Below, piece by piece: positions 1-6,821 of a stretch of DNA of 9,694 bases. Made by a program: the position numbers and the translations under genes. The notes beneath the pieces were generated by a model. The model was not told the DNA's origin. It worked only from the letters and a program-made list of their open reading frames with translations, and made no database searches. Position 1 is the stretch's first letter. Every line of letters begins with the position of its first letter. Source of the stretch: Chromatiaceae bacterium (GTDB taxonomy: Bacteria > Pseudomonadota > Gammaproteobacteria > Chromatiales > Chromatiaceae); assembly GCA_012962365.1 (NCBI GenBank), contig DTXR01000487.1, positions 1 to 9,694 of the forward strand. The letters run 5' to 3'.

Positions 1-231
1 GCTGCCGATGTGCAGTGCCAGGGCGTCCATCTCCGTTTCCATGCTGTTACGCAAGGCATCAAGCTCGCGTCTTTCTTCTGCCATAGCCTGCAACGCGGAT
101 TGCAAGGCTTCATCCTGAGCAACATGCGCAGACTGCAGTTTCCCGTAGTAGTAGCCGGATACCATCGCGATGCCCACCAGCAAACTTACCAGCAGCCCGG
201 ATTTGGCTGACCAGTGAGTTCGATTATGCAT
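1..231 (-). CDS. M23-type membrane-anchored peptidase, N-terminal part (cut by window edge)
   Basis: Seventy-seven codons are visible, running off the window at base 1. The N-terminus is basic and short, followed by a single hydrophobic segment at about residues 12-27 (GLLVSLLVGIAMVSGYYYG) acting as a signal anchor. Then comes a charged, Glu/Arg/Leu-rich stretch (about residues 38-75, AEERRELDALRNSMETEM) with coiled-coil character, ending in LALHIGS. This layout, and the position next to dciA and lpxC, fits the M23 (LytM/NlpD-like) proteins that precede secA in Pseudomonas-like genomes. The catalytic domain lies outside the window, so the family call rests on context and N-terminal architecture. 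The start is uncertain: an in-frame ATG at 252 adds seven residues (MSADYRT), and neither start has a clear ribosome binding site. Expected role: periplasmic peptidoglycan hydrolase or hydrolase activator. Confidence 0.65.
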   Translation of the reverse strand, partial: MHNRTHWSAKSGLLVSLLVGIAMVSGYYYGKLQSAHVAQDEALQSALQAMAEERRELDALRNSMETEMDALALHIGS

Positions 232-236
232 GGTTC

Positions 237-260
237 TATAATCGGCAGACATCGTATAAT
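237..260 (+). promoter_or_regulatory. Two TATAAT boxes, candidate dciA promoter(s)
   Basis: The 38-bp spacer between the divergent genes holds two perfect -10 hexamers on the plus strand, at 237-242 and 255-260, each followed by C and separated by 18 bp start to start. The downstream box would place transcription start near 267, leaving only about three bases before the dciA ATG. The upstream box would give a leader of about 20 bases and has a weak -35 (GTGAGT, 214-219) at 17 bp. No Shine-Dalgarno sequence is visible before the ATG. Which box is used, and whether either is, is inference. Confidence 0.5.
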
Positions 261-269
261 CAATCCACT

Positions 270-704
270 ATGACAAAAAAACCACGTCCATTATCGAACG
301 TAGTCAACAACGGTGACCAGCTGGGTCACCTGGCGCGCATGCTCCGGAAGCAGCAAGCATTGCTTGATCAGATCAGACAGTCGCTTCCTTTACCACTGCG
401 CCCTCATTGCATACATGCCCGCATCGACGGCAACCGGCTGGTTCTCCATACGGATTCTCCCGTATGGGCCACTCGCCTGCGTTTTTACGCACCACAAATC
501 TTCGCCGTGGTGAAACATCAAGCACCCAAGCTGGGTAAGCTGGACGTTCGCATCTTCATGCCCCAAAACATTAGACCTGGCAGGAGACCTTTGGGTTCCC
601 TGCCGGACAAAACCGCCGCGCTGGTAAGCCAACTGGCGGAATCCATCGACGACCAGGCAATTCGCGCCGCACTGAAACGCCTCAGCGGCACACCGGATAA
701 CTGA
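270..704 (+). CDS. dciA: DciA family replicative helicase loader (DUF721)
   Basis: A 144-residue protein of the DUF721/DciA family. DciA interacts with the replicative helicase DnaB and is needed for its loading in bacteria that lack the phage-derived DnaC/DnaI loaders. The recognisable core spans about residues 20-95: an N-terminal helix rich in Leu/Gln, then the strand-turn-helix segment LVLHTDSPVWATRLRFYAPQ (residues 52-71), typical of the KH-like DUF721 fold. The C-terminal 40 residues look like a flexible tail with a helix (AALVSQLAESIDDQAIRAAL). The length fits gammaproteobacterial members. The gene converges on lpxC with 18 bp between stop codons and diverges from the M23-type gene. 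It begins with ATG immediately after a TATAAT box and has no Shine-Dalgarno, suggesting a very short leader. Family assignment is firm; the function is known from the family rather than seen here. Confidence 0.87.
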   Translation: MTKKPRPLSNVVNNGDQLGHLARMLRKQQALLDQIRQSLPLPLRPHCIHARIDGNRLVLHTDSPVWATRLRFYAPQIFAVVKHQAPKLGKLDVRIFMPQNIRPGRRPLGSLPDKTAALVSQLAESIDDQAIRAALKRLSGTPDN

Positions 705-726
705 ATCTACCAGTATTTTGAATCAG
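701..726. terminator. Weak stem spanning both stop codons of convergent dciA and lpxC
   Basis: CTGAATC (701-707) and GAATCAG (720-726) form a 7-bp stem with one A-A mismatch and a 12-base loop containing TTTT. The two arms contain the dciA stop (TGA, 702-704) and the lpxC stop (723-725 on the other strand), so the structure is nearly symmetric for both transcripts. It is short and AT-rich, and no clear U-tract follows on either strand. It may be a bidirectional end point, but it is not a convincing intrinsic terminator. Confidence 0.25.
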
Positions 727-1637
727 GAAGCGTGAACTGGCGCAATATAGGAGATAGGCGCCAGACCGTCCTCTTCATCAAACGTCACTTCTTCCCAGGC
801 TTCCGGGGTAGCAATCAGCTTGTTCAGCAACTTGTTATTCAAGGCATGGCCAGATTTGTAGCCCCGGAAGGATCCGATCAGGCTGTGGCCCAGAAGGTAC
901 AGGTCACCGATGGCATCCAGAATCTTGTGTTTGACGAATTCGTCTTCGTAACGCAGGCCATCATCATTCAGTACGCGGTAGTCATCCACGACGATGGCAT
1001 TGTCCATGCTGCCACCCAGCGCCAGGTTTTTATCGCGCAGCATCTCGATTTCCCGCAGGAAGCCGAAGGTGCGGGCACGGCTGACTTCCTTTACAAAGGA
1101 CGTGGAAGAAAAATCGATACTGGAAAACTGGGTGTCGTCCGTAAAGACAGGATGGTCGAAATCGATGCCAAAACTGACTTTGAACCCTTCGAACGGCTCG
1201 AAGCGGGCAAATTTATCGCCATCGTTGACTTCTACTACATCCTTGATGCGTATGAACTTTTTCAGTGCATTCTGCTCTTCCACGCCAGCGGATTGAATAA
1301 GGAAGACAAAAGGCCCTGCGCTCCCGTCCATGATGGGCACTTCCGGCGCGCTGACATCGACATAGGCATTGTCGATACCCAGCCCCGCAAAAGCAGACAA
1401 CAGATGTTCTACGGTGGAGATCTCCACTGCATCTTTTTCCAAAGTCGTGGAAAGCTGGGTATTGCCGACATTTTCCGCGGTGGCAGGGATATCCATGGGT
1501 TCCGGCAGGTCAACCCGTCGGAATACGATGCCTGTATCCACGGCTGCTGGTCGCAGGGTGAGGAAAACCTTTTCACCGGTATGCAGGCCAACTCCCGTGG
1601 CCCGAATGACATTTTTCAGTGTGCGTTGCCGTATCAT
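723..1637 (-). CDS. lpxC: UDP-3-O-acyl-N-acetylglucosamine deacetylase
   Basis: LpxC is the zinc enzyme that removes the acetyl group from UDP-3-O-acyl-GlcNAc, the committed step of lipid A synthesis, in the cytoplasm. At 304 residues it is one shorter than E. coli LpxC and aligns end to end. Zinc ligands are visible as His78 (STVEHLLSA), His237 and Asp241 ([13 protein letters not shown]), and the general acid/base-region histidine is His264 (KSGHALNNK). The domain II signature RARTFGF is at about 188-194 and VVDDYRVLN at about 216-224. I chose the ATG at 1637 because the protein then begins MIRQRTLKN, like MIKQRTLKR in E. coli; a GTG six codons upstream (1655) is possible. GGAG lies 12 bases upstream with GAGAG closer. 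The gene is separated from ftsZ by 131 bp and may have its own promoter. The C-terminus ends PVHAS rather than the hydrophobic AVLA of E. coli, where that tail serves as the FtsH degradation signal. Confidence 0.98.
   Translation of the reverse strand: MIRQRTLKNVIRATGVGLHTGEKVFLTLRPAAVDTGIVFRRVDLPEPMDIPATAENVGNTQLSTTLEKDAVEISTVEHLLSAFAGLGIDNAYVDVSAPEVPIMDGSAGPFVFLIQSAGVEEQNALKKFIRIKDVVEVNDGDKFARFEPFEGFKVSFGIDFDHPVFTDDTQFSSIDFSSTSFVKEVSRARTFGFLREIEMLRDKNLALGGSMDNAIVVDDYRVLNDDGLRYEDEFVKHKILDAIGDLYLLGHSLIGSFRGYKSGHALNNKLLNKLIATPEAWEEVTFDEEDGLAPISYIAPVHAS
737..764. repeat. Perfect 7-bp inverted repeat in the 3' end of lpxC
   Basis: CTGGCGC (737-743) and GCGCCAG (758-764) are perfect reverse complements separated by 14 bases, inside the last codons of lpxC (APISYIAP). 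In the lpxC transcript this would be a GC-rich hairpin a few codons before the stop. No U-tract follows, so termination is not implied; it could protect the 3' end or be chance. Confidence 0.4.
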
Positions 1638-1686
1638 CAGCGAGTCTCTCTCCACCCTCGGCCCAGGCCGATTTGTTTCGGAATTA

Positions 1687-1725
1687 CCCTAGGGAACCTC
1701 TAGAGGCAAATCAGGGATTTCCCTA
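1687..1725. repeat. Palindrome cluster between ftsZ and lpxC
   Basis: Three short palindromes sit within 38 bp: CCCTAGGG (1687-1694), CCTCTAGAGG (1697-1706) and AGGGA-TT-TCCCT (1713-1724). In addition, TAGGGAA (1690-1696) and TTCCCTA (1719-1725) form a wider inverted repeat enclosing the middle palindrome. The first two contain CTAG, a tetramer that is scarce in proteobacterial DNA. The location, about 50-85 bp upstream of the lpxC start, suits an operator or a structured leader. No regulator is recognised. Confidence 0.45.
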
Positions 1726-1753
1726 ATCTACCCGTTTTCAACCCCAAATGCAA
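1725..1753 (-). promoter_or_regulatory. Possible sigma-70 promoter for lpxC
   Basis: On the minus strand TTGCAT (1753-1748) and TAGATT (1730-1725) are spaced by exactly 17 bp in the gap upstream of lpxC, which would start transcription near 1718. The match to consensus is modest (3/6 and 4/6), so this is the best candidate found by eye rather than a firm call. The palindrome cluster would then lie at the start of the leader. Confidence 0.3.
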
Positions 1754-1768
1754 ATTCCCCCTTTTCCC

Positions 1769-2977
1769 TCAATCCGCCTGACGCCGCAGAAAAGCAGGGA
1801 TATCTAAATAGTCCATGTCCTGTTTTTCCATGGGCTGTGCCGCTGCTTTCTGCTCCTGACGACGGCGTATGGCTGTGGGAACCTCCAGGCTATCATAGGA
1901 ACTGGCGGCATTTCTCTGAGCCGGCGCCTCACCGAACTGGCTTGTTTCATCCGCTTCCGGAATCACGGCCTGGGGGGGTGCAACCACTTCCATTTCAGGA
2001 CGTGCCATCTCGACTTCCTCTTCGTCGCCCAGCCCGGTCGCAACAACCGTTACCCGCAGTTCGTCGTGCATTTCCGGATCGATGACAGTGCCCACCACAA
2101 CGGTGGCGTCTTCCTTGGCGAATTCCTTGACGGTGGTGCCCACTTCATCGAATTCTCCGATACCCAAATCCAACCCGGCGGTGATGTTGACAAGTACACC
2201 CTTAGCGCCGGTCAGGTGGAAATCATCCAGCAGCGGGCAGTTGACCGCAGCTTCTGCGGCCTTGCGCGCACGCTCTTCACCGGATGCACTGCCGGAACCC
2301 ATCATCGCCATGCCCATTTCACCCATGACGGTACGCACGTCGGCGAAATCTACATTGATCAGTCCAGGGCGGGTAATCAATTCTGCAATGCCCTGCACCG
2401 CATTGAGCAACACGTCATTGGCCGCCTTGAAGGCATCCAGCAGGCTGGTGCTCTTGCCCAGCACCGCCAGCAGTTTTTCATTCGGGATTGTGATCAGGGA
2501 ATCCACGTGCTTGCCCAGCTCCTCGATACCCATCTCGGCCACCTTCATGCGCTTTTCCCCCTCGAAAGGGAAAGGCTTGGTGACGACTGCCACAGTCAGA
2601 ATACCCTGCTCCTTGGCCACTTCCGCCACCACAGGCGCCGCCCCTGTACCTGTACCGCCGCCCATGCCGGCGGTGATGAAAATCATGTCGGAACCTTTGA
2701 TGGCTTCGGCGATCCGGTCCTTGTCCTCCATCGCCGCCTGATGACCGATCTGGGGATTTGCCCCCGCGCCCAGGCCCTTGGTCAGCCCTGAGCCTATCTG
2801 CAGGGTGGTGTTCACCTCCGAATTGTTGAGGGCCTGGGCATCTGTGTTGGCACAGATAAAGTCCACCCCTTCGATATTGCCACGCAACATGTGGGTGACG
2901 GCGTTGCCGCCGCCGCCACCGATGCCGATGACCTTGATCACTGCATTCTGGCTGTCTACATCCACTAATTCAAACAT
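1769..2977 (-). CDS. ftsZ: Cell division tubulin homologue FtsZ
   Basis: FtsZ is the GTPase that polymerises into the Z ring at mid-cell and recruits the divisome. The 402-residue protein is complete. The GTP-binding domain begins with [10 protein letters not shown] (residues 18-27) and carries the tubulin signature GGGTGTG (106-112). The catalytic synergy loop is NVDFAD (208-213). The second domain runs to about residue 317, followed by an acidic, proline-containing linker of about 70 residues and the conserved C-terminal peptide [12 protein letters not shown] (389-400), which binds FtsA and ZipA. The linker contains a second similar motif, [13 protein letters not shown] (362-374). An excellent Shine-Dalgarno (AAGGAGA, 2985-2991) lies seven bases before the ATG. 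The 67-bp spacer after ftsA breaks the translational coupling seen upstream, which suits the higher expression FtsZ needs. Confidence 0.99.
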   Translation of the reverse strand: MFELVDVDSQNAVIKVIGIGGGGGNAVTHMLRGNIEGVDFICANTDAQALNNSEVNTTLQIGSGLTKGLGAGANPQIGHQAAMEDKDRIAEAIKGSDMIFITAGMGGGTGTGAAPVVAEVAKEQGILTVAVVTKPFPFEGEKRMKVAEMGIEELGKHVDSLITIPNEKLLAVLGKSTSLLDAFKAANDVLLNAVQGIAELITRPGLINVDFADVRTVMGEMGMAMMGSGSASGEERARKAAEAAVNCPLLDDFHLTGAKGVLVNITAGLDLGIGEFDEVGTTVKEFAKEDATVVVGTVIDPEMHDELRVTVVATGLGDEEEVEMARPEMEVVAPPQAVIPEADETSQFGEAPAQRNAASSYDSLEVPTAIRRRQEQKAAAQPMEKQDMDYLDIPAFLRRQAD

Positions 2978-2984
2978 TTAACTA

Positions 2985-2991
2985 TCTCCTT
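2985..2991 (-). promoter_or_regulatory. Strong ribosome binding site of ftsZ
   Basis: AAGGAGA on the minus strand, seven bases upstream of the ftsZ ATG. It is one of the two strongest Shine-Dalgarno matches in the window, contrasting with the weak sites of the overlapping genes upstream. Confidence 0.85.
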
Positions 2992-3009
2992 AAACAATCT
3001 GCCTGTATT

Positions 3010-3025
3010 GCTCCTGCCGGGGAGC
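3010..3025. repeat. Small hairpin between ftsA and ftsZ
   Basis: GCTCC (3010-3014) and GGAGC (3021-3025) pair around a six-base GC-rich loop, about 33 bases upstream of the ftsZ start. No U-tract follows, so it is not an intrinsic terminator. It could mark an mRNA processing point or influence ftsZ translation. Confidence 0.35.
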
Positions 3026-3044
3026 TGCTTAAACACAAACCTAA

Positions 3045-4274
3045 TTAAAAATTTCCCTGGAACCAGCTTTTCATCCGTTCCCAGGTTGCCCGCAATGCAC
3101 CTTTGTTCTCGTGAGGCACATTGATTGAACTGTTTTGCTGCCCGAACAGCAGCAAGCCCACGCCTGTTGCATGGATGGGGTTGCGCACCACATCCACCAG
3201 ACCGGTAACATACTGGGGAATCCCCAGACGCACCGGCATGTGAAACACTTCTTCGGCCAGATCGACCAGCCCTTCCATTTTCGAGCTGCCGCCCGTCAAC
3301 ACGATGCCCCCTGCCACCAGATGCTCGAAGCCGGAGCGGCGCAGCTCTTCATGCACCAGGCTCAGCAGCTCTTCATAACGGGGCTCCACCACTTCCGCTA
3401 GCGTCTGCCTGGACATGCGCCGCGGAGAACGATCGCCGATACTCGGCACCTCGATGGTCTCGTCCGCCGAAGGCAGCTTGCTCAATGCGCAGGCATACTT
3501 CAGCTTGATCTCTTCCGCATGATGGGTAGGGGTGCGCAGTGCCACGGCAATGTCGTTGGTCACCTGATCACCGGCGATGGGAATCACCGCCGTATGGCGA
3601 ATGGAACCACCGGTGAACACGGCAATATCCGTCGTGCCGCCACCGATATCCACCAGACACACGCCCAATTCCTTTTCTTCTTCATCCAGTACGGAATGAC
3701 TGGAGGCGATCTGCTCCAGAATCAGATCCTGCACATCCAGCCCGCAGCGACGCACACATTTGATGATGTTCTGGGCCGCACTGACGGCTCCCGTCACCAT
3801 ATGAACCTGGGCTTCGAGACGCACGCCACACATGCCCACCGGCTCATGGATACCTTCCTGGTTATCGATGATGAATTCCTGGGGAAGGATGTGCAGGATG
3901 CGCTGATCCGCAGGAATGGGAACCGCCCGGGCCGCGTCGATCACCCGCTCCACATCACTGGCGCTGACTTCACCGTCGTTGATTCCGACAATGCCGTGGG
4001 AATTGAGACTGGACACATGACTGCCCGCAATACCCGCATACACCGATTCGATTTCGACACCGGACATCAGCTCAGCCTCTTCCACGGCACGCTGTATGGA
4101 CTGCACTGTGGACTCGATATTCACCACCACACCCTTCTTCAGGCCATGGGATGGGTTGCTGCCAATGCCAATAATCTCGATTTCGTTGCCTGCCGTGACT
4201 TCACCGACGATGGCCACCACCTTGGATGTGCCGATATCCAGACCCACGATTATGTTCTTGCCCGACTTTCTCAT
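3045..4274 (-). CDS. ftsA: Cell division protein FtsA
   Basis: FtsA is the actin-like ATPase that tethers FtsZ filaments to the inner membrane and recruits later division proteins. The 409-residue protein shows phosphate 1 loop GLDIGTSK (11-18), the FtsA-specific 1C domain region at about 85-165 (including LPQEFIIDNQ and GVRLEAQVHMVT), phosphate 2 loop VDIGGGTTDIAVF (208-220), and the adenosine loop GIVLTGGSSKMEG (323-335). The C-terminal ALRATWERMKSWFQGNF is the amphipathic membrane-targeting helix. Its ATG shares one base with the ftsQ stop (TGATG), implying translational coupling; AGAGG lies ten bases upstream. A 67-bp spacer separates it from ftsZ, its polymer partner. Confidence 0.99.
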   Translation of the reverse strand: MRKSGKNIIVGLDIGTSKVVAIVGEVTAGNEIEIIGIGSNPSHGLKKGVVVNIESTVQSIQRAVEEAELMSGVEIESVYAGIAGSHVSSLNSHGIVGINDGEVSASDVERVIDAARAVPIPADQRILHILPQEFIIDNQEGIHEPVGMCGVRLEAQVHMVTGAVSAAQNIIKCVRRCGLDVQDLILEQIASSHSVLDEEEKELGVCLVDIGGGTTDIAVFTGGSIRHTAVIPIAGDQVTNDIAVALRTPTHHAEEIKLKYACALSKLPSADETIEVPSIGDRSPRRMSRQTLAEVVEPRYEELLSLVHEELRRSGFEHLVAGGIVLTGGSSKMEGLVDLAEEVFHMPVRLGIPQYVTGLVDVVRNPIHATGVGLLLFGQQNSSINVPHENKGALRATWERMKSWFQGNF

Positions 4275-5002
4275 CAGCCTTTTTCCTCTGACCGCCAGCT
4301 CACAGCGAAACCCTGCTCATAGCGCAGGTCCACTCGCAGGGGCCGCTTTTCCGATTGCTCCAGTGCAGAGTAGACAGCCAGCAAACGCCGTATCCTCTTG
4401 TCCATTTGTTCCTTTCCCACGACGATGGTCGTACCATCCGCCAGCTTCAGACGCCATTCTCCGCGTCTGTCCAGCCTGACGTCACGAATGGACTTTCCCT
4501 GTTGCCGGAATGCCTTCTGCTCCGTGATAAAAAAATCCAGCATCAAACGCGCCTTGTCTTCATCACCCTCGAAGCGCAGGGGCGGTGGCTTGCCCATGCC
4601 TTTTTTCGGACGAAACACCTCGCCCCGTTCATTGAGCAACGCATCTGCTCCCCAGAGGGCGATGGGTTTCTGTTCCACCACTTCGACCACCAGCTTATCT
4701 GGCCAGACCCGTGTCACTTTTGCTTCCGCAACCCAGGGAGCACTCAGCGCCGCATCACGCAATTTGTTCAGATCAACACTGAAGAAGCCCCCATCAATGG
4801 CTTTCACCAGCACCTGCTGCAGGCTGACTTTGTCCAGATTGCGGAATTCATTCTTGATCTGGATACTGTGGATGGGCAATGTGTGGGGATGCAGAAAATA
4901 ACCAGCCAGCACATAGATGCCTGCACCACTCACCAGCGCAAAACCCGCCAGCATCCACAGGCGCCAATGCCGTTTCCAGGTGTTGGTTTTCTTTCCTTTC
5001 AC
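4274..5002 (-). CDS. ftsQ: Cell division protein FtsQ
   Basis: FtsQ is the bitopic inner-membrane scaffold that links FtsB/FtsL, and thereby FtsW/FtsI, to the divisome. The 242-residue protein has a basic cytoplasmic N-terminus, one membrane segment at about 15-36 (LWMLAGFALVSGAGIYVLAG), a POTRA domain at about 43-118 (IHSIQIKNEF through QKPIALWG) and a beta domain to about 238. The C-terminal RYEQGFAVSW (227-236) corresponds to RYDSGAAVGW of E. coli, part of the FtsB-binding surface. Translation starts with GTG at 5002, overlapping the ddl stop as GTGA; the only internal ATG alternative falls inside the membrane segment and would remove the cytoplasmic tail. GGAG (5011-5014) lies eight bases upstream. 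The use of GTG fits the low FtsQ levels usual for this gene. Confidence 0.97.
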   Translation of the reverse strand: MKGKKTNTWKRHWRLWMLAGFALVSGAGIYVLAGYFLHPHTLPIHSIQIKNEFRNLDKVSLQQVLVKAIDGGFFSVDLNKLRDAALSAPWVAEAKVTRVWPDKLVVEVVEQKPIALWGADALLNERGEVFRPKKGMGKPPPLRFEGDEDKARLMLDFFITEQKAFRQQGKSIRDVRLDRRGEWRLKLADGTTIVVGKEQMDKRIRRLLAVYSALEQSEKRPLRVDLRYEQGFAVSWRSEEKG

Positions 5003-5925
5003 TGCCTTTGCTCCAGGGTGCCGGCAAGGATGCGCTCCACCAGTTCAGGAAAATCCATGCCCGCCGCCTTTGCCGCCATGGGTACCAGGCTGTGATCCGT
5101 CATGCCAGGCACCGTGTTGGCCTCCATCAGCCAGGGCTGACCAGCTTCGTCCACCATGATGTCCACCCGCCCCCAGCCGGAGCCATCCACAGCACGAAAT
5201 GCCCGCAGGGCAAGTTCCTGTATGCCAGATTCCGCCCCTTCAGATAAACCACTGGGAATGAAGTAACCCGTGGTATCTGTTTCATATTTAGCGGCGTAAT
5301 CGTAGATCTCGTGGGGCGTTTCCAGCCGGATTACCGGCAGCGCCTCACCATCCAGAATGGTCACCGTATATTCGTTGCCTTCGATCCAGCGTTCGGCCAG
5401 CACCTCCTGATCGAATTGCCGTGCCATCACCCAGCCCCGCTGCAATGCACCGGCATCTTCCACCCGGCTGATACCGATGCTGGAACCTTCATGCACCGGC
5501 TTGACCATGAGGGGAAACCCCAGGGCACCGGCGGAATCCAGATCATCTTCATCCTTTATCAGGATGTATTCTGGCGTCGGCAATCCCATACCCGACCACA
5601 AGCGCTTGCTGCGGGCCTTGTCCATGGCCAGGGCAGAACCCAGCACGCCGGTACCGGTATAGGGTATTTCCAAGGTTTCCAGAACACCCTGGATGACACC
5701 GTCTTCTCCACCGCGACCGTGGAGCACGATGAAAACACGGTCAAAGCTCCCAGTCTTGAGCACTGCACAGATATCCCTGCCCACATCGATGCCATGAGCA
5801 TCTATGCCCCGCGCCTGCAGCCCGCCCAATACCGCAGCTCCGCTCATGAGAGACACGTCCCGCTCGGCCGACCAACCGCCCATGAGCACAGCTACCCTGC
5901 CAAATTCTCGTGCTCGGACAGTCAT
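4999..5925 (-). CDS. ddl: D-alanine--D-alanine ligase
   Basis: This ATP-grasp enzyme joins two D-Ala molecules to give the dipeptide that MurF adds to the peptidoglycan precursor in the cytoplasm. The 308 residues match the DdlB length. Visible motifs are GGWSAERDVSL (16-26, with the catalytic Glu21), LHGRGGEDG (68-76), YTGTGVLGSALAMDK (89-103), HEGSSIGI (145-152, serine loop), YDYAAKY (208-214, omega loop), GRVD (252-255), and EANTVPGMTDHSLVPMAA (268-285) holding the magnesium ligands Glu268 and Asn270. The Tyr in YDYAAKY indicates ordinary D-Ala-D-Ala rather than D-Ala-D-Lac specificity, as judged from the family. Its ATG overlaps the murB stop by four bases (ATGA). Confidence 0.98.
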   Translation of the reverse strand: MTVRAREFGRVAVLMGGWSAERDVSLMSGAAVLGGLQARGIDAHGIDVGRDICAVLKTGSFDRVFIVLHGRGGEDGVIQGVLETLEIPYTGTGVLGSALAMDKARSKRLWSGMGLPTPEYILIKDEDDLDSAGALGFPLMVKPVHEGSSIGISRVEDAGALQRGWVMARQFDQEVLAERWIEGNEYTVTILDGEALPVIRLETPHEIYDYAAKYETDTTGYFIPSGLSEGAESGIQELALRAFRAVDGSGWGRVDIMVDEAGQPWLMEANTVPGMTDHSLVPMAAKAAGMDFPELVERILAGTLEQRQ

Positions 5926-6821
5926 GCAGCATCACCCACGATATGCACTTCGGTCTGCAGGCGAATGCCGGATCGCTGCTCAACGATCTGCTGCACATGC
6001 CGGATCAGCGCTTCGATATCCGCAGCGGTCGCAGAACCGGTGTTGATGATGAAGTTGGCATGTTTTTCCGACACCTGTGCGCCGCCCAGCCGGAACCCCT
6101 TCAGCCCCGCCGCCTCGATCAGCCGGGCAGCGTAGTCTCCAGGCGGATTGCGGAAAGTGGAACCGGCGCTGGGCTGCCCCACCGGCTGCGTGGCGTTACG
6201 CTGCTTGAGCAGCCGCTGCACTTCCTGACGCTCGGCATCCACGTCACCGGGCTCCAGCTGCAGTTCACAGCCCACGAACCATTCCTCTCCCGGCGTGGTA
6301 ACTTCCCGGTAGGCCACTTTGTATTCCAGGGGTGTGCGGCGACGCACCACACCCTGGCGATCGATGGTTTGCACGTTGATCACCCGCTGCCAGGTTTCTC
6401 CGCCAAAGGCGCCGGCATTCATGGCCAGCGCGCCGCCCATGGTGCCGGGAATGCCGGACAGAAACGCCGCGCCGCACAATCCGGCTCGCGCCGCATGTCT
6501 GGCCACCAGCGCAGTTGGCGCACCGGCTCCTACACGCAGGCGATTGCCATCGATGGTTTCGATTTCGTCCAGGCGACCGCGGGTGGCGATCACCGTACCC
6601 GCGAATCCGCCATCGCGCACCAGCAGGTTGCTGCCCAGCCCCAGCCACAGGATCTGTTCGGAGGCCGGCAATGACTTCAGGAAGTCCGATAAATCCGCCA
6701 CATCCGATGGCTGAAAGTAATAACGCGCCGGCCCGCCCACCCGCCAGGTGGTGTGATTTGCCATCATTTCATCAAAAAGCAACATCGTGTGATGAGGCGC
6801 TATGTCAACGCTGCTCCTCAT
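5922..6821 (-). CDS. murB: UDP-N-acetylmuramate dehydrogenase (UDP-N-acetylenolpyruvoylglucosamine reductase)
   Basis: MurB is the FAD enzyme that uses NADPH to reduce enolpyruvyl-UDP-GlcNAc to UDP-MurNAc. The 299-residue form starts [12 protein letters not shown]-binding motifs are NHTTWRVGGPA (22-32), GLGSNLLVRDGG (61-72), and SGIPGTMGGALAMNAGAFGG (122-141). Catalytic residues are Arg172 (YREV), Ser221 (SAGSTFRNP) and Glu291 (TEVHIVG). The compact size and absence of the extra tyrosine loop indicate a type II MurB, unlike the larger type I of E. coli. The ATG at 6821 is chosen because a perfect AAAGGAGG lies seven bases upstream; an in-frame TTG at 6860 would give 13 more residues but places that site inside the gene. 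The first 17 bases overlap the preceding small ORF. Confidence 0.98.
   Translation of the reverse strand: MRSSVDIAPHHTMLLFDEMMANHTTWRVGGPARYYFQPSDVADLSDFLKSLPASEQILWLGLGSNLLVRDGGFAGTVIATRGRLDEIETIDGNRLRVGAGAPTALVARHAARAGLCGAAFLSGIPGTMGGALAMNAGAFGGETWQRVINVQTIDRQGVVRRRTPLEYKVAYREVTTPGEEWFVGCELQLEPGDVDAERQEVQRLLKQRNATQPVGQPSAGSTFRNPPGDYAARLIEAAGLKGFRLGGAQVSEKHANFIINTGSATAADIEALIRHVQQIVEQRSGIRLQTEVHIVGDAA

Larger units (their letters stand above)
2984..3035. repeat. Imperfect direct repeat in the ftsA-ftsZ spacer, one copy containing the ftsZ ribosome binding site
   Basis: ATCTCCTTAAACA (2984-2996) and AGCTGCTTAAACA (3023-3035) match at 11 of 13 positions, 39 bp apart. On the transcribed strand they read TGTTTAAGGAGAT and TGTTTAAGCAGCT. 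The copy nearer ftsZ contains the true AAGGAG; the other has the key G changed to C. This could be a decayed duplication. Confidence 0.45.

Noticed and set aside
228..263. Minus-strand promoter TTGATT-17 bp-TATAGA for the M23-type gene
   Set aside because: The spacing is ideal, but the start would fall at or beyond the likely ATG at 231, so it would not give a translatable message for that start.
732..1703. A 323-codon open frame on the plus strand across the whole of lpxC
   Set aside because: It is the antisense of a clear LpxC, has no family resemblance, and long stop-free antisense frames are common in GC-rich coding DNA.
1638..1768. Intrinsic terminator after ftsZ
   Set aside because: The palindromes here are short and none is followed by a run of T on the minus strand; an operator or leader role fits better, and read-through into lpxC cannot be excluded.
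3519..4322. A 267-codon plus-strand frame opposite ftsA, and a similar one at 2066-2791 opposite ftsZ
   Set aside because: Both are shadows of fully convincing FtsA and FtsZ and contain no recognisable domain.
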